Assembly (NCBI GenBank): GCA_951799405.1
Contig: OX637341.1
Location: forward strand, 17,661,659 to 17,725,658
Reading direction: 5' to 3'
DNA length: 64,000 bases
DNA from: Agapetus fuscipes
Taxonomy: Eukaryota; Arthropoda; Insecta; Trichoptera; Glossosomatidae
Positions 49,281-60,515 of this stretch are shown piece after piece. The notes under the pieces are model-generated. The model was not told where the DNA came from, ran no database searches, and worked only from the letters and a program-made list of their open reading frames with translations. The position numbers and the translations under genes were made by a program. Numbering within the stretch: the stretch's first letter is position 1; every line of letters starts with the position of its first letter.

Positions 49281-49397
49281 TTTTTTTTAAGAAATCCTGT
49301 GCGGGAGACTCCCTAGATTCTAGAGACTCTAGGGGTTTATGACACTTGTTGTAGTGCCGCAGAGGTGTACGAACTTGGTCGTCGCTACAAAGCGCCA
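49281..49397 (-). mobile_element. SINE A tail-1 fragment
   Basis: TTAAGAAATCCTGTGCGGG, GGTTTATGACACTTGTTG, GTGCCGCAGAGGTGTACG and GCTACAAAGCGCCAATACTC, then an abrupt switch to SINE B. Confidence 0.7.
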
Positions 49398-49399
49398 AT

Positions 49400-49835
49400 A
49401 CTCGCTTCGGGAGCTATTTATTTTTACAGGTAAGGGGGCCAGCCTCACACCAACCACTTTCAGTTAAAGTGGGGGTTTCCCAGCTCCCGGAGGGGCTGGT
49501 TCTTATTTCTTGTGAAGGCTGAGTAAACCTTTGAGATCGAACCCTTGCTCTCGGCATGGAATGCAAGCATTCTAGCAAATGAGCTATCGACCTTTTTACG
49601 AGCTTGATCGTCGTCGCCACAAAGCGCCAATTCTCAAGCAAGACTTGCTGTAAGGCTGGATGGACCTTTTAGTGACCGGTCTTTGGTAAAGGCTTTGTGA
49701 ATTTTTTCAACCCAGCAAAGAGCATATTTGGAAATATAAATGGTATAAATTTGTGTGCTACGCCGGGATCCGAATCCACAACCTTCCATTTACAAGTCCG
49801 AAGTGTTGCCACTGGACTACGGACCGGTCCAATTT
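49400..49835 (-). mobile_element. Composite SINE A-B
   Basis: SINE B from GGAGCTATTTATTTTTACAGG to ATGAGCTATCGACC (49598), joined at TTTTTACGAGCTTGATCGTC to SINE A, ending GGACTACGGACCGGTCC. The same A-B joint occurs at 30.1, 58.0 and 59.7 kb. Confidence 0.75.
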
Positions 49836-50224
49836 AGATTTTTAGACCTTTAAGGTGGCGATATATGGTATCTCCACGTATGTACATATTTTATAACGAT
49901 AATTATCTGTCCTGTCGTATAATTTACGAGGGTGTTAAGTCGAGATTACCTAGATACGGAAACAAAAGGCGGGATTTTGTGAAAATTAACTCATTTCCGG
50001 GCACTAATGTAAAACTGCCCGCCAACAAGAATCAGCGAAGAATTCGGCGGAGAGTTTGGCAAACAGTTCGCCGGAAAATTCAGTAAACTAGACATCTCAT
50101 AACGAAAGTAAGCAAACATGAAGTAAGTGCTACGCAAAAAAAAGAGCTACACAAATCCGAAAACTTTGATAGCTTCTGTGTTTAACAAAAGAAAAATATG
50201 TATTTGTTAATCATCTATAATAAT
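49836..50224. other. Unrecognised
   Basis: The 73-codon frame 49865-50086 is basic at its end but has no known motif. Confidence 0.35.
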
Positions 50225-50330
50225 TGTAACTTTGACGCCATTCCGTTCGAGTTATCTATAGTTGCCTTGATTTGTTACTGCCTCTTACATTTCATTCACA
50301 TCGATCAACTTTTTCATACACTTCCTTGTT
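50225..50330 (-). pseudogene. Decayed LINE 3' end
   Basis: TAATTGTAACTTTGACGCCATTCCG, CATTTCATTCACATCGATC and TTTTTCATACACTTCC parallel the 32.3-32.42 kb copy. Confidence 0.45.
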
Positions 50331-50384
50331 TTACATTATCATAAATTTTAACGAAAACGTAAATCATGACTTTTGTAATACTAG

Positions 50385-50535
50385 GCAGGAGTTGCGCAGT
50401 TTATGTGAATGTGAGGTTTGGTTTATTTTGTACAAATACAGCATGTGTAAGCGCTCACTTACATGTGTCTGCTTTTGAGAATGCATATGATCCTTAAATG
50501 CCAATATATTATTGCAACCTCGAATATAGATAATA
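50385..50535 (+). repeat. Family R, 5'-truncated
   Basis: AGGCAGGAGTTGCGCAG to ATATATTATTGCAACCTCGAATATAG. Confidence 0.65.
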
Positions 50536-50699
50536 GATGAGGCATCAACCTTTAATAACCTCTTTCTTAAGATATTTATAACTATATATGTTATAGAAAA
50601 ATTAATACCCTTTCTTAATTTATTGTTAATCAAAAGTCAATTAAGTACCTACCTTTCATTTAGTTCAAAATGCGTACTCCATTTCATTATACTTACTCC

Positions 50700-50985
50700 A
50701 TTAACTGTAACTATAACTCTGTCACCATTTCGCTAGGTGTGGCCAGAGCCTCTGCAGAGTTGCCTCCATTTTTTCCTATCCTGACATACCTCTTTCAATT
50801 CCTTCATATCCATCACCTTTTTCATGCATTTTCTTCTTTTACGCTCACTTTGTACATCCCATTCTTTCACAATCCCCTCAATCTGATCACTCTATACTTT
50901 TCTCGGTCGTCCCTTCCCTCTTTTTCCTTTCACACTTTCTTTGTATACATACTTTGTCAGTATATCCTCATTCGTTCTTTCCTTT
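50700..50985 (-). pseudogene. LINE RT C-terminal region
   Basis: Minus-strand mirror of the 32.3-32.55 kb copy (GTGGCCAGAGCCTCTGCAG; CGGTCGTCCCTTCCCTC; ACTTTGTCAGTATATCC). It encodes the KRGKGRPRK, KKVMDM and GHT-type end but has at least one stop where the other copy is open (CTATACTTT). A short TTACAG-type tail begins at 50700. Confidence 0.65.
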
Positions 50986-51624
50986 ACATTAAACATTAAA
51001 AACATTTACACAAAACATTTACTTTCATACATTAAAGTGTATATAAATACAGAAATATATTTATATATTTATATACACTTTAAAACACCTAACAAAAAGA
51101 CGCCACTGTTACACACCAAGAGGGTTGTCTAAAGACAATATGATTATTTTTAGAAAAGATGCGTCTTTAGTGCTCCCCTACAACGTCTCAATTTTAAAGC
51201 AAATTTATATTTCTCTGTCTCAGCCGGTCCGTAGCTCTCCCTCCTCACCTGTTGAGGTTCTAAAGAAATGCTAAAAGAAACTTCTCAACTTTTACGCAGT
51301 GATAAAGTTAGGTGAATTGCTTCTCACTCCCTCAAGTATAAAACTTTACGTTCTAACTCAATAACAGAGTTTTACCATAAATATTTAAAAACTGACACGC
51401 ACAAATGACGCGCTTTTCAAGATTCCATACATTTTTTTTGGTAAACGCTATAATTGAGTTTAAGGGATGTTTTCTACTTGAAATAAAGGCCTTTTTTTAA
51501 TGACGTCATAAAAAAGGGCGTTGAAAGTAAGACTGGACTCTTGAGATAACCCGTTTATGTAAGAGTTTCAAAGAATTAATTTAATGTAATGGAGATTATG
51601 GGCCTTCTAGAAATCTACCAAAAA
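50986..51624. other. No gene; one fold-back unit inside
   Basis: 51330-51470 matches the 1.0-1.5 kb palindromic family (AACTCAATAACAGAGTTTTACC, GGTAAACGCTATAATTGAG). Confidence 0.4.
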
Positions 51625-51815
51625 AATCTTGCAGACACGCATAATTTCGCGTTCGCACATGCCGCATGTGGACCTACAATATAAAAACCCAATCTCAAAT
51701 GAACATAAGCCCTGCAACTCCAGCCGACCTTCCCTGAAACAGGGGTGACATTGGCAAAGTTAACTATTTTTTGCAGTGTGGGTGGTCAGCCTCATACCAA
51801 CCTATCAGTCAAGTC
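51625..51815 (-). repeat. Family R, tail end missing
   Basis: TTGCAGACACGCATAATTTCGCG to ACCTATCAGTCAAG; CAGGGGTGACATTGGC present. Confidence 0.75.
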
Positions 51816-51839
51816 CCTTATTATTAAATAATTTATTTT

Positions 51840-52320
51840 CATAACCGTACATAGCTCAGTTAGTTGAGTGCTTGCATTCCATGGCGAAAGCGCTGGTTTG
51901 AATCCCACCGAGGGTATTGGTGAAATGATTTCCCGTTTCGGTTTTATTTTAAACCCAAAATAAAATACCGGCAAGGTTTTCTCAGCCTTCACAAGAAATG
52001 AGAACCACCTCCGTCAGAAGCCCAGGATCCCACACTTCAATTGAAGTGGTTGGCGTAAGGTTGGCCCCCTTACCTGTAAAAATAAAAGGGCTCCACTCGC
52101 CACATGCGAAACCCTTCGGAGATAATGGGAAGGTTTACTCAGCCTTCACAACAAAAGAGTACCTACCCCCCCCCCCCGCCAGGAGCTGAGGAACCCCCCC
52201 TTCAATTGAAGTGGTTTCCGTAAGGCCGACCCCTTTACCTGTAAAATAGGTTAACTTGCCACATGCTTCGGGGAGAACGCGGCAAGAAGTTTCACTATTT
52301 GTGTAGCTTGCGTTCACATT
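51840..52320 (+). mobile_element. SINE B plus a second body in tandem
   Basis: Head ACATAGCTCAGTTAGTTGAG and GCGCTGGTTTGAATCCC; body to CATGCGAAACCCTTCGGAG (52125). A second body then begins AAGGTTTACTCAGCCTTC and runs to GAAGTTTCACTATTTGTG. The tandem half-copy includes a run of 10 C near 52167. Confidence 0.7.
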
Positions 52321-53088
52321 GCTTCATCATATAAAAAAAAAGTTGTTGCATTTGTAATAAAAAAATATGTTTTGAAAAAATTGTCAAAGTAAAGTCTACG
52401 ATTTTTATACAAACGGCGTAGCATACAGTGCATAGATAATAATATACTTAGGATGATAATACTCGTAGACCGTTTGTTTGCTTAGGCCGTAGCTTCTGGA
52501 CCCGTAGCATAACTCCTTACGTGTAAACTTTACCACAGCGTTTCACCAAAAATGTAAAGCAACTTAAGCACCCACTAGAGGCACTGCTTCATTATCCATA
52601 CATTTTTTTGTAAAAGCTACAGATGAGTTTAAACGGAAAAGTGTTATACTTGGAGTATTAGACCTTCTACGTTGTTTGTTCAGTTTAGGCGTTCACTGTT
52701 TGCAATCACGCCTTTAGCAAGATTATACTAATACGCAAGTATGAAGCATAACATTTTAACTTAACTATAGCATTTATAAAAAATATATGGAAAGTCAAAC
52801 GATCACTGGAGCCGCTGCTTCGGTTTTCGTATTATATTTGGTGAGTGCCATGAAAAGTTGTACGGTGATACGACTCGCAAGATTGAAACAGAGTCTTGTT
52901 TGACAAACAGTGTGTTTAACGTGATTTAAAAATATTGAAAAAATATCTGACAATGTGTACACAGTGTCGCTTAAAACGTCTGAAGGTTAAGAGAGAGTAT
53001 AGCTTGAATTATAATAGTACCTACATTATTTTATAGCTTAAGTATTTTTTTAACGTGTACTAAGATATATACTAAAGTTTTTGGTTGG
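52321..53088. other. No gene; fold-back units inside
   Basis: 52500-52680 (TAAACTTTACCACAGCGTTTC, CATACATTTTTTTGTAAAAGC) and probably 52740-52860 belong to the palindromic family. Confidence 0.4.
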
Positions 53089-53320
53089 AAGAAAGCTGTC
53101 CACTCATGATGTAAAATTGTTCAATTAACCAATGCCACCCTGTGTAAAGGAAGGTCGACTAGAATTGCAACGTTTATGTCAATTTCAGGTTAGAGTTTTT
53201 ATTTTGTACAAACTAATGTAGCATGTCTAATTGTGTGATGTAGGTACATATGTGATGCGTGTGGGCATGCATTTAAAATAAATCTTCAATTTTTCTATAT
53301 GCTTGCCACTTAGATAACAG
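53089..53320 (+). repeat. Family R, diverged
   Basis: GAAAGCTGTCCACTCATGATG, CCACCCTGTGTAAAGGAAGG and TATGCTTGCCACTTAGATAAC. Confidence 0.6.
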
Positions 53321-53389
53321 ATTGTGGATAATAGACGAAAAAAAATGACGAGTGCAATTTCACTTCTTTTATTCAAATTTATGATACAA

Positions 53390-53690
53390 GACCGGTCCGT
53401 AGTCCAGTGGCAACACTTTGAACTCATTAATGGAAGGTTTAGGGTTCGAATCCCGGTGGAGGACAAAAAGTATACCATTTATATTTTCAAATATGCTCTT
53501 CGTTTGATTGAAAAATTCATAAAAAACCTTTACCAAAGACCGGTCACTAAGGTCCATCCAGCCCTACAGCAACTGTGTCTTGTTTGAGTATTGACGCTTT
53601 ATAGCGACAATCAATCTCGTAAAAACCTCTGAAGTACTACAACAACTTTCTAAAATCTAGGGAGTCTCCCGCACAGGGTTTCTTAAAAAA
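53390..53690 (+). mobile_element. SINE A with tail 1
   Basis: GACCGGTCCGTAGTCCAGTGG, GTTCGAATCCCGGTGGAGG, body, TAAAATCTAGGGAGTCTCCC and an A-run. Confidence 0.75.
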
Positions 53691-54088
53691 AAAACATGAA
53701 ACAACTTTCATACAGCGATCAGCTGCTTATGACACCGCCATATTGTATTGCTTTCTATCTTCAAACTGAAACGTTAGATCTACCGACGCCCGTTGAGACT
53801 GGCCGCATCAATAAAATATTTGCGCATTCGTGCAGAGCCGTAGAACGTTCCAGATTATTGATTCTCCGTTTCTTTTGTACTGGGGGGGTCGGATATCAAG
53901 TGTCGGTTATTGTTTCTGACCAGACTAAGGCTTCGGCTTAAGGGATTTACAGCGAACCTGGATGTAAAGCCTGCGGGAAACACAAGCCACGAGCGTTTCA
54001 CTGCGGTTGCTTTGTGGTTGCATGATTTATTTATGGGGGTAGAGCTTTTGAGATATGCTACGATTCGATGCAATGAAATATGTACTGC
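53691..54088. other. Unrecognised
   Basis: Open frames on both strands (81 and 72 codons) without motifs. Confidence 0.35.
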
Positions 54089-54355
54089 TAATCTAATCTA
54101 ATCTAATCTAATCTAAGCTGCAAAGATATATATCATTTAAGATCTATATTAAATGCATTCCCACAAGCAGACATGTATAATTTCGCGCTAACACATGCCA
54201 CATGTGGACCTACAATATAAAAACCCAATCTCAAATGAACATAAGCTCTGCAACTCTTCCCGTCCTTCCCTGAAACAGGGGTGACATTGGCAAAGTGAAC
54301 CATTTTTTACAGTATGGGTGGTCAGCCGCATACCAACCTATAAGTTAAGGAACAA
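54089..54355 (-). repeat. Family R, full length with long (AATCT)n
   Basis: CTAATCTAATCTAATCTAATCTAAGCTGC (five units, shown in part) to ACCTATAAGTTAAGGAAC. Confidence 0.8.
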
Positions 54356-54463
54356 ACATCGCAAATTACATTTTTTAAATCAAAGAACAATAATATAAAA
54401 ATGGACACTAAAAAATACTAAATCATAAAACCAATTTCACTTTAATAAACCCTAGCCGCCAAC

Positions 54464-55848
54464 ATTTATTTATTTATTTATTTATTTATAAATTCACGAC
54501 ACTTAGTGCCTTTTACAAACCATACTAAAAATAGTGTTATAAATACAAGAGTAAGTAAAAAGTATAAAATGAAACAACAAATATATCAGAACTACAATTG
54601 AAAACTATCCGGGATAAAAAGTAACATAAAACAAAATAATGATTACATAAGTAGGTATTAATACTTTAAAAAAAAATAGAGAGATGAGATAAAAAAACAA
54701 GAGAAAAGACAGTTTATGAATGTATAAATAGTAAGCAGAAATTAGAAGTAAGTAGCTGAATATAAAACCACAATTAAAAATAGATTGAAAAAAATTATAA
54801 ATACCTATATATGAAAGTAAAATGAAACAAATAAACACAATAACAAAAACTATATAAAAATAAGAATAAAAATCAAAGTTACTATTTAGAGAAAAAATAT
54901 AAATCAAAAATCAAAAGAAATATACAAGCAACAGAAATAAAAACATTATTCATCCAAAAAGTACCTCAACAGACCAGCTCTATACCTATCAAAGTTATTG
55001 TTGGGTGGGTCAAAGTCTAGTGTACAGGTATTACCACTACGTTGAAGGCGATTTATGCAACTGTTATATTGTGCATTTGTATTGGAAGCTACAGGGCGAT
55101 AAGGAATAATGTGTCGTGATCCTTGACGAGGGATTAAAAAATTTAACTCGCCCAGCAACGACGGACAGTCTATAAGTCCATTTTTTATTTTATAAAGGGT
55201 CAACAAGTCAATGATTTTGCGTCTTTCCAGTAAATTATTTAATTTAAGAAAAGAGTTCAAAAGGATGGGATCAAAATTAGAAATAGGAATTTTAAGCTTG
55301 TAATTTATAATTTTCAAGAATTTAATGTGAACTCTTTCAATACTATCTATATGAACCGTATAATGAGGAGACCAGACGGGTGAACAGTATTCCAGACAAC
55401 TACGGACTAGTGACGTGTATAACAATTTTATTGTATTGGTATCACGAAAATCCTTAGCAATGCGGAACACAAAACCAAGCATTTTCAAACCTTTAGCACA
55501 TACATTGGTTATATGTGGAACAAATGATAGTTTCTGGTCAAATATCACTCCCAAATCTGAGACTTCAGTCACTGTTCCTAGACTTAAGTTGTTAATAGAG
55601 TAAATAAAATGGATGGGGTTTTTTATTTTAAAAAAACTCATCACATGGCATTTCGATACATTGAGAAATAAGCGGTTAAAATTACACCAATCTGCCAGTC
55701 TATCCAGGTTACTTTGAAGACCTTGGCAATCCTCTACGCAATCCACAACATTAAAAATCTTCAAGTCGTCGGCAAATAAAAGGACTTGACATTCATAAAA
55801 GACATTAATGATGTCATTAATAAAAAGTAAAAACAGCAACGGGCCCAA
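54464..55848 (-). mobile_element. 5'-truncated CR1/Jockey-group LINE with (TAAA)n tail
   Basis: The ORF remnant at 54946-55848 is followed by about 450 bp of 3' UTR and a tail of seven ATTT units on the plus strand (54464-54490). Its left flank is a family R extension and its right flank an older LINE C-terminus, so it inserted into an R-LINE copy. Confidence 0.8.
54946..55848 (-). pseudogene. LINE reverse transcriptase, C-terminal 300 residues
   Basis: Begins inside RT motif B/C spacing: GPLLFLLFINDI (2-13), LLFADDLKIF with the catalytic FADD at 25-28, then LNVSKCHVMSF, LSLGTVTEVSDLGVIFDQKL and the thumb/C-terminal block RSCLEYCSPVWSPHY. The FADD plus LGV-FD-KL-F--HI pattern is typical of CR1/Jockey-group LINEs. 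The frame is open to the stop, so the copy is young. It cannot act: the endonuclease and RT motifs 0-A are missing and the apparent ATG is created at the truncation edge. Confidence 0.85.
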
Positions 55849-55852
55849 ATGA

Positions 55853-55955
55853 GAACATTACAGATCAACCGCCATTTATTTCTATCCTTACAAACTTCTT
55901 TCATTTCCTCCAGAGTCATTACCTTCTTCATACAAGCTCTTCTTTTATGCAATGA
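55853..55955 (-). pseudogene. LINE C-terminal fragment
   Basis: Minus-strand frame KRRACMKKVMTLEEMKEVCK, DRNKWR, close to the 15.4-kb copy, then into CAATGTTCTC. It is the other half of the sequence split by the LINE at 54464-55848. Confidence 0.6.
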
Positions 55956-55988
55956 TCATTATTAAATTTGATGGAATATTACATTTGA

Positions 55989-56163
55989 TTCCTTGACTTA
56001 TAGGTTGGTATGAAGCTGACCACAATACAAAACCCGAATCTCAAATGAACATACACCCTGCAACTCCTGCCGACCTTCCCTGAAACAGGGGTGACATTGG
56101 CAAAGTGAACCATTTCTTACAGTATGGGTGGTCAGCCTCATACCAACCTATAAGTCAAGGAAT
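55989..56163. repeat. Family R, internally inverted
   Basis: 55989-56024 is a plus-strand R start (TTCCTTGACTTATAGGTTGG). 56025-56163 is minus-strand R (ACCCGAATCTCAAATGAAC to ACCTATAAGTCAAGGAA). Both outer ends are thus the same R terminus, inverted. Confidence 0.7.
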
Positions 56164-56457
56164 AATTATCAATTCTCTAATTAGTAAAACATCAAATGTT
56201 ACCAACGAAAATTTAAATCAAACAAGTTAAATTAGATTTCATCAGGTCACCTTTCACAATTAATATGGAGACTCATATAATTTTGTTCAGTAATAATTAA
56301 TTTAAAAAGTCCAATATTTACTTTCATATCAAAGTTTCAGCATGAATATTAATTAAAAATGTCTAGTCTACACTTTAATATAACGTAATTGTTTCAGTTT
56401 TCAATTGAATATTTTATATCATTTGAAACACATATTTTGTATTATTTTGTACAAAAG

Positions 56458-56850
56458 AATCTATAATCAAAGTTGCAAATATGTATTACCATTTAAAATT
56501 CATATTAAATGCAGGCCCACAAATAGACGCGTGTAGTTTGCGCTTACACTAATTGCTGTATGTGTTCTTACAAATTAAAATCCAGAACTTAAATAAGCGT
56601 GAGCCAAGCAACTTTTGCCGACCTTCCCTAAAATAGGGGTGACATTAGCAAAGTAAAACATTTTTTACAGTATGGGTGTGTCTGCTTGGTACCAACCTAT
56701 AAGTCAAGGAATACAAATAATAAGTAACATTTAAGTATATAAAAACAACAAAACCTTAAAAAGAAATCTATTAAAAAAAAAAAAGTCAAGACTTTTCCAT
56801 ACAAAAAATGTAACATAAATGAATAAGCCAACATAACAAATCAACATTGA
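56458..56850 (-). repeat. Family R plus extension
   Basis: R from GAATCTATAATCAAAGTTGC to ACCTATAAGTCAAGGAATAC (56713), then AATAAGTAACATTTAAGTATA...AACATAACAAATCAACATTG. Confidence 0.75.
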
Positions 56851-57110
56851 TTGACAAAAATAAAACTAACAACAATTAAAATAAACAGAAAAAGGGGGAT
56901 TGTATTTTTTCCTTTTTTTTAAAAATCTATTATTTAATTTCTATAGAATTATTTTTTTATTGCTTTTTGTATTCTTACTCTCTTGAGGAAGTTGTTTGTA
57001 GCATCCAAAGGCGTAATTAAAGATGTATGTTTACCTGCGAACAAAAAAAAGTAGAAGGTTAATATACAATAAAAAATATTCACGATTTAAACTAGGACAT
57101 CCATATACAA

Positions 57111-57488
57111 ATCTGTACCTTAGAGCATAAACAACGGAAGTCCACTTTTTTGCGTTTTTGAGTTAATGATGCAGAAGTTATTATAATTAGCTGTTCTATA
57201 AGTGGTAAAAATATTGGAGTTCTCGGACTCATAGTTACTGAGATATCAAGTGTAATAAATATGGGATGCACATAAAAGTGCGAGCATAAACCACGGAAGT
57301 TCCACATACGTTGTTCACATTACTTCACATTAAATAAATATCGATAAAAGATGATAAACAGTTTTTACAGATCAAAAATATCTTGTATAGTTTAGAAGTT
57401 ATGATGGTTTAAAAAAGTGCACATTTTCACTTAAACTCGTCTCCTGCACATTTTACTAAATGTGACTACCGTTGTTCATGCTCTAAGG
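57111..57488. repeat. Fold-back element (left part), split by a hAT-like insertion
   Basis: TCTGTACCTTAGAGCATAAACAACGG (57111 on, shown shortened) is inverted at 57463-57488 (CTACCGTTGTTCATGCTCTAAGG). The inverted end continues beyond the hAT insertion as AACAG. An internal direct GAGCATAAACCACGGAAGT lies near 57283. No coding potential. Confidence 0.6.
57481..57488 (+). repeat. Left 8-bp target duplication of hAT-like element
   Basis: CTCTAAGG, repeated at 58550-58557. Confidence 0.85.
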
Positions 57489-58549
57489 CAGCGGTCCGCA
57501 ACCCTGGGATCGCGACCCCGGGTGGGGTCGCGAAAGATATTTATGGGGTCGCCAAAAAAGTCAACAAGGTCCTGTACTTATCGAATTTTATTAATGTTTA
57601 TGCATAAAATATAACCTCTCTTTTCATACACAATTACACAATGTCCTTAAAACGGAGAGAATCGAAAATAATTACGACTGTACGACCTGTCCAGTCCCGC
57701 CCGTCACAACCTCACCGCTCCCGCGCCCGCGCACCTTTTTCTTTAAATAAAATATTAAAATAATTGCTTAAATTAAAATAATGTCCGTACCTCAGTGGTA
57801 GCACTGCGGACTCTGAATGGGAAGGTTGTGGGTTCGATTCCCGGCGGAGCACAAAAAATATACCATTTATATTTTCAAATTTGCTCTTCGCCGGGTTGAA
57901 AAATTCATAAAACCTTCACCAATGACCGGTCTCCAAAGGTCCATCCAACCTTACAGCAGCTGGGTCTTGCTTGAGAATTGGCGCTTTGTAGCGACGACGG
58001 TCAAGCTCGTAAAAAGGTCGATAGCTCAATTGGTAGAATGCTTGCATTCCATGCCGAGAGCAAGGGTTCGATCTCAAAGGTTTACTCAGCCTTCACAAGA
58101 AATGAGAACCAGCCCCCCCGGGAGCTGGGAAACCCCCACTTCAATTGAAAGTGGTTGGTGTGAGGCCGGCCCCCTTACCTGTAAAAATAAATAGGTCCCG
58201 AAGCGCCACATGCGACCCCTTCGGGGATAACGCAGGCAAGAAGTTACACTATATGTGTGGCTTAGTTGCGTTTTTTTTGCGTTTTTTGCTTGTCTCATTT
58301 AATGCCATCATAAATATTACTCGTACTTTAAATGCATATTTTTTAGTTTGCTCTAAGATTACTTTCCAAAATAAAAAAACTCTTCAATATAAATAATTTA
58401 CGAAATAAAAACAGCTAACTTCGTTACCTGAACCAACCTTTGCACTTAGTTACTTAGTTAACGCTAACTTAGTGTTTTTTTTTCTGGGGTCGCTCATAAC
58501 TCTTTTTTTAATTTTGGGGTCGCAATATCAAAAAGGTTGCGGACCGCTG
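57489..58549. mobile_element. Non-autonomous hAT-like element carrying a composite SINE
   Basis: Perfect 15-bp inverted ends (CAGCGGTCCGCAACC), a further GGGGTCGC word inside both ends, and a perfect 8-bp duplication CTCTAAGG. The 8-bp target and CAG-G-CCGCAACC-type end are hAT features. No transposase frame. About 485 bp of its 1061 bp is an A-B SINE. Confidence 0.85.
57779..58262 (+). mobile_element. Composite SINE A-B inside the hAT-like element
   Basis: SINE A head TGTCCGTACCTCAGTGGTAG and GGGTTCGATTCCCGGC; body to GCGCTTTGTAGCGACGACGG; joint AAGCTCGTAAAAAGGTCGAT; SINE B head TAGCTCAATTGGTAGAATGC and AAGGGTTCGATC; body to GAAGTTACACTATATGTG. The cleanest example of the A-B joint. Confidence 0.8.
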
Positions 58550-58557
58550 CTCTAAGG
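58550..58557 (+). repeat. Right 8-bp target duplication of hAT-like element
   Basis: CTCTAAGG directly after the CCGCTG end. Confidence 0.85.
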
Positions 58558-58689
58558 AACAGAAATTACAAAATAGAAAAAGGAAAGGAATACCCAACAA
58601 ATAGGACACTCATGAGCGTATCACCTTCTTCGAGAAAACATAAGAAATAGTCACACAAAAACATAAAATTTGTGACATTAATTAACAGA

Positions 58690-58950
58690 TGTGATGTTTA
58701 ACTTCTAGGTTCGTATGAGGCTGACCACCCATACCTACTGTAAAAAATGGTTCACTTTGCCAATGTCACCCCTGTTTCAGGGAAGATCGGCAAGAGTTGC
58801 AGGGCTTCTGTTCATTTGAGATTGGGTTTTTATATTGTAGGTCCACATGCGGCATGTGTAAGCGCGAAATTATGCATGTCTGTTTGTGGGAATGCATTTA
58901 ATATGAATCTCAAATGATACGTATCTTTGCAACTTAGATTTAGATTTAGA
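58690..58950 (+). repeat. Family R, near full length
   Basis: Start decayed (TGATGTTTAACTTCTAGGTTCG), core GTCACCCCTGTTTCAGGG, end TATCTTTGCAACTTAGATTTAGATTTAG. Confidence 0.8.
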
Positions 58951-59454
58951 CACCTACATTTTTTATGTTTACACAGGGTTTGCATTTTTTTTGTACAACG
59001 CGTATTTAATTATGTTTTTTTATACCTTTAACCTAATAAATAAAACATTTAGACTGGTATAATTAAGTTTAGAAATATTTCAGTTAACTATTTCTTGAAC
59101 TATTATTCAAAATACTCAAGTTCGAGTTAACTAAAACCGAGAATTACCGAAGTCACAAACCCCGTTCTCAAATCTTGGAAATAATTACAATGCCATTTAA
59201 AAGCTTTGAAACAAACAACAGTCTTAATATAAATCATAAAGCTGGAAAACGACACAAAAAATGTTCAGTTTGCAACAATTTTGATGTATCCTTACATTAA
59301 AAAAGAACAGCTGCTGTCAGTGAAGACGACGCCATCTTGAAAATCGTAAGTTAAAGTAACTAAATATCTACTGGCGAAATTCAGTGAGTGAAACATTGTG
59401 ATAATTTAACGGAAAGTGCATTTTAGTTAACTTTACGCAACTTCGCCAACGCAA
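58951..59454. other. Unrecognised AT-rich DNA
   Basis: Nothing supported. Confidence 0.4.
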
Positions 59455-59786
59455 CTAAGCTACACATATAGTGTAACTTCTTGCCTGCGTTTCCCCGAAG
59501 GGGTCGCATGTGGCGCTTCGGGACCTATTTATTTTTACAGGTAAGGGGGCCGACCTCACACCAACCACTTTCAGTTGAAGTGGGAGTTTCCAAGCTCCCG
59601 GGGGGGCTGGTTCTCATTTCTTGTGAAGGCTGAGTACACCTTTGAGATCGAACCCTTGGAATGCAAGCATTCTACCAATTAAGCTATCGACCTTTTTACT
59701 AGCTTGATCGTCGTCGCTACAAAGCGCCAATTCTCAAGCAAGACCCAGTTGCTGTAAGGCTGGCTGGACCTTTGGTGACCGGTCAT
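59455..59786 (-). mobile_element. Composite SINE A-B, A head truncated
   Basis: SINE B from AAGCTACACATATAGTGTAAC to TTAAGCTATCGACC, joint TTTTTACTAGCTTGATCGTCG, SINE A body to TGACCGGTCATT. It continues into unrelated sequence at 59787. Confidence 0.75.
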
Positions 59787-60120
59787 TCTTCTTCGTCGTG
59801 TCAGACACTACACTACTCTTGCCCAGTGTCGGGCAACATCCACTGCTTCCCCATTACTCTCCATTAGGTCGGCCAGTGAGCAGCTTGTTGGGCAGGCCGG
59901 GCAGATCCGAAGATGATCACATTGACTGTTGGGCTCCGCATTCACAGAGCGTGGTGATACTTCAAAATACCGGGCCTGAGTTAATAAATGTATGGGATGA
60001 TGTTGAGAATACTAATAAGTTAATCCGGCATTAGGCAAGGTGCTTTCCACGGATTACACAGGACTCCGTGATGGGGTCCTACTAAAGGGCGGATTACCAC
60101 GACCCCCTCTGTTGTGACCG
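59787..60120. other. GC-richer unclassified repeat-like sequence
   Basis: GTGTCAGACACTACACTAC..., GGCCGGGCAGATCCG and GATGGGGTCCTACTAAAGGG. The composition suggests an old element's 3' region (minus-strand GGACCCCATCACGGAGTCC). No coding family is recognised in the 78-codon frame 59798-60034. Confidence 0.35.
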
Positions 60121-60515
60121 ATGGGGCTTCACTTCATAGTCCGCCGCTTAATTTTCAGCTTTCTAAGAGACACCTCAAGTAACAAATATGTGAAATGGTT
60201 TTTACGGAAATGCGAACAATTATTCTACTACTTCAAAGACAAGAAAATAATGAATGCTAAAAAGATACATTTTTCAAATTATGAAAATAAACTCTATTTT
60301 AAGTAATATTTTTTAGTGTTGATCTGTTAACACAGTGAAAGTCCATTTTTATAAATATTTAAAAATATAAATGGTTAAGCATTGTTTTAATTCACTTTAT
60401 TTTATTTGTTTATGCTCGAATATTTTCACCTAATGAGGCATCTTCAAGAGCAGAATGGTTACAAATATATTTTTATAAAATAATTTTCAAATTTTTTTTT
60501 TCTATTTTAAGTGTT
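60121..60515. other. Unrecognised; trace of a hammerhead-type end
   Basis: At about 60422-60455, minus strand: TTGAAGATGCCTCATTAGGTGAAAATATTCG, a weak CUGAAGA/stem/GAAAA relic. Otherwise nothing. Confidence 0.35.
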
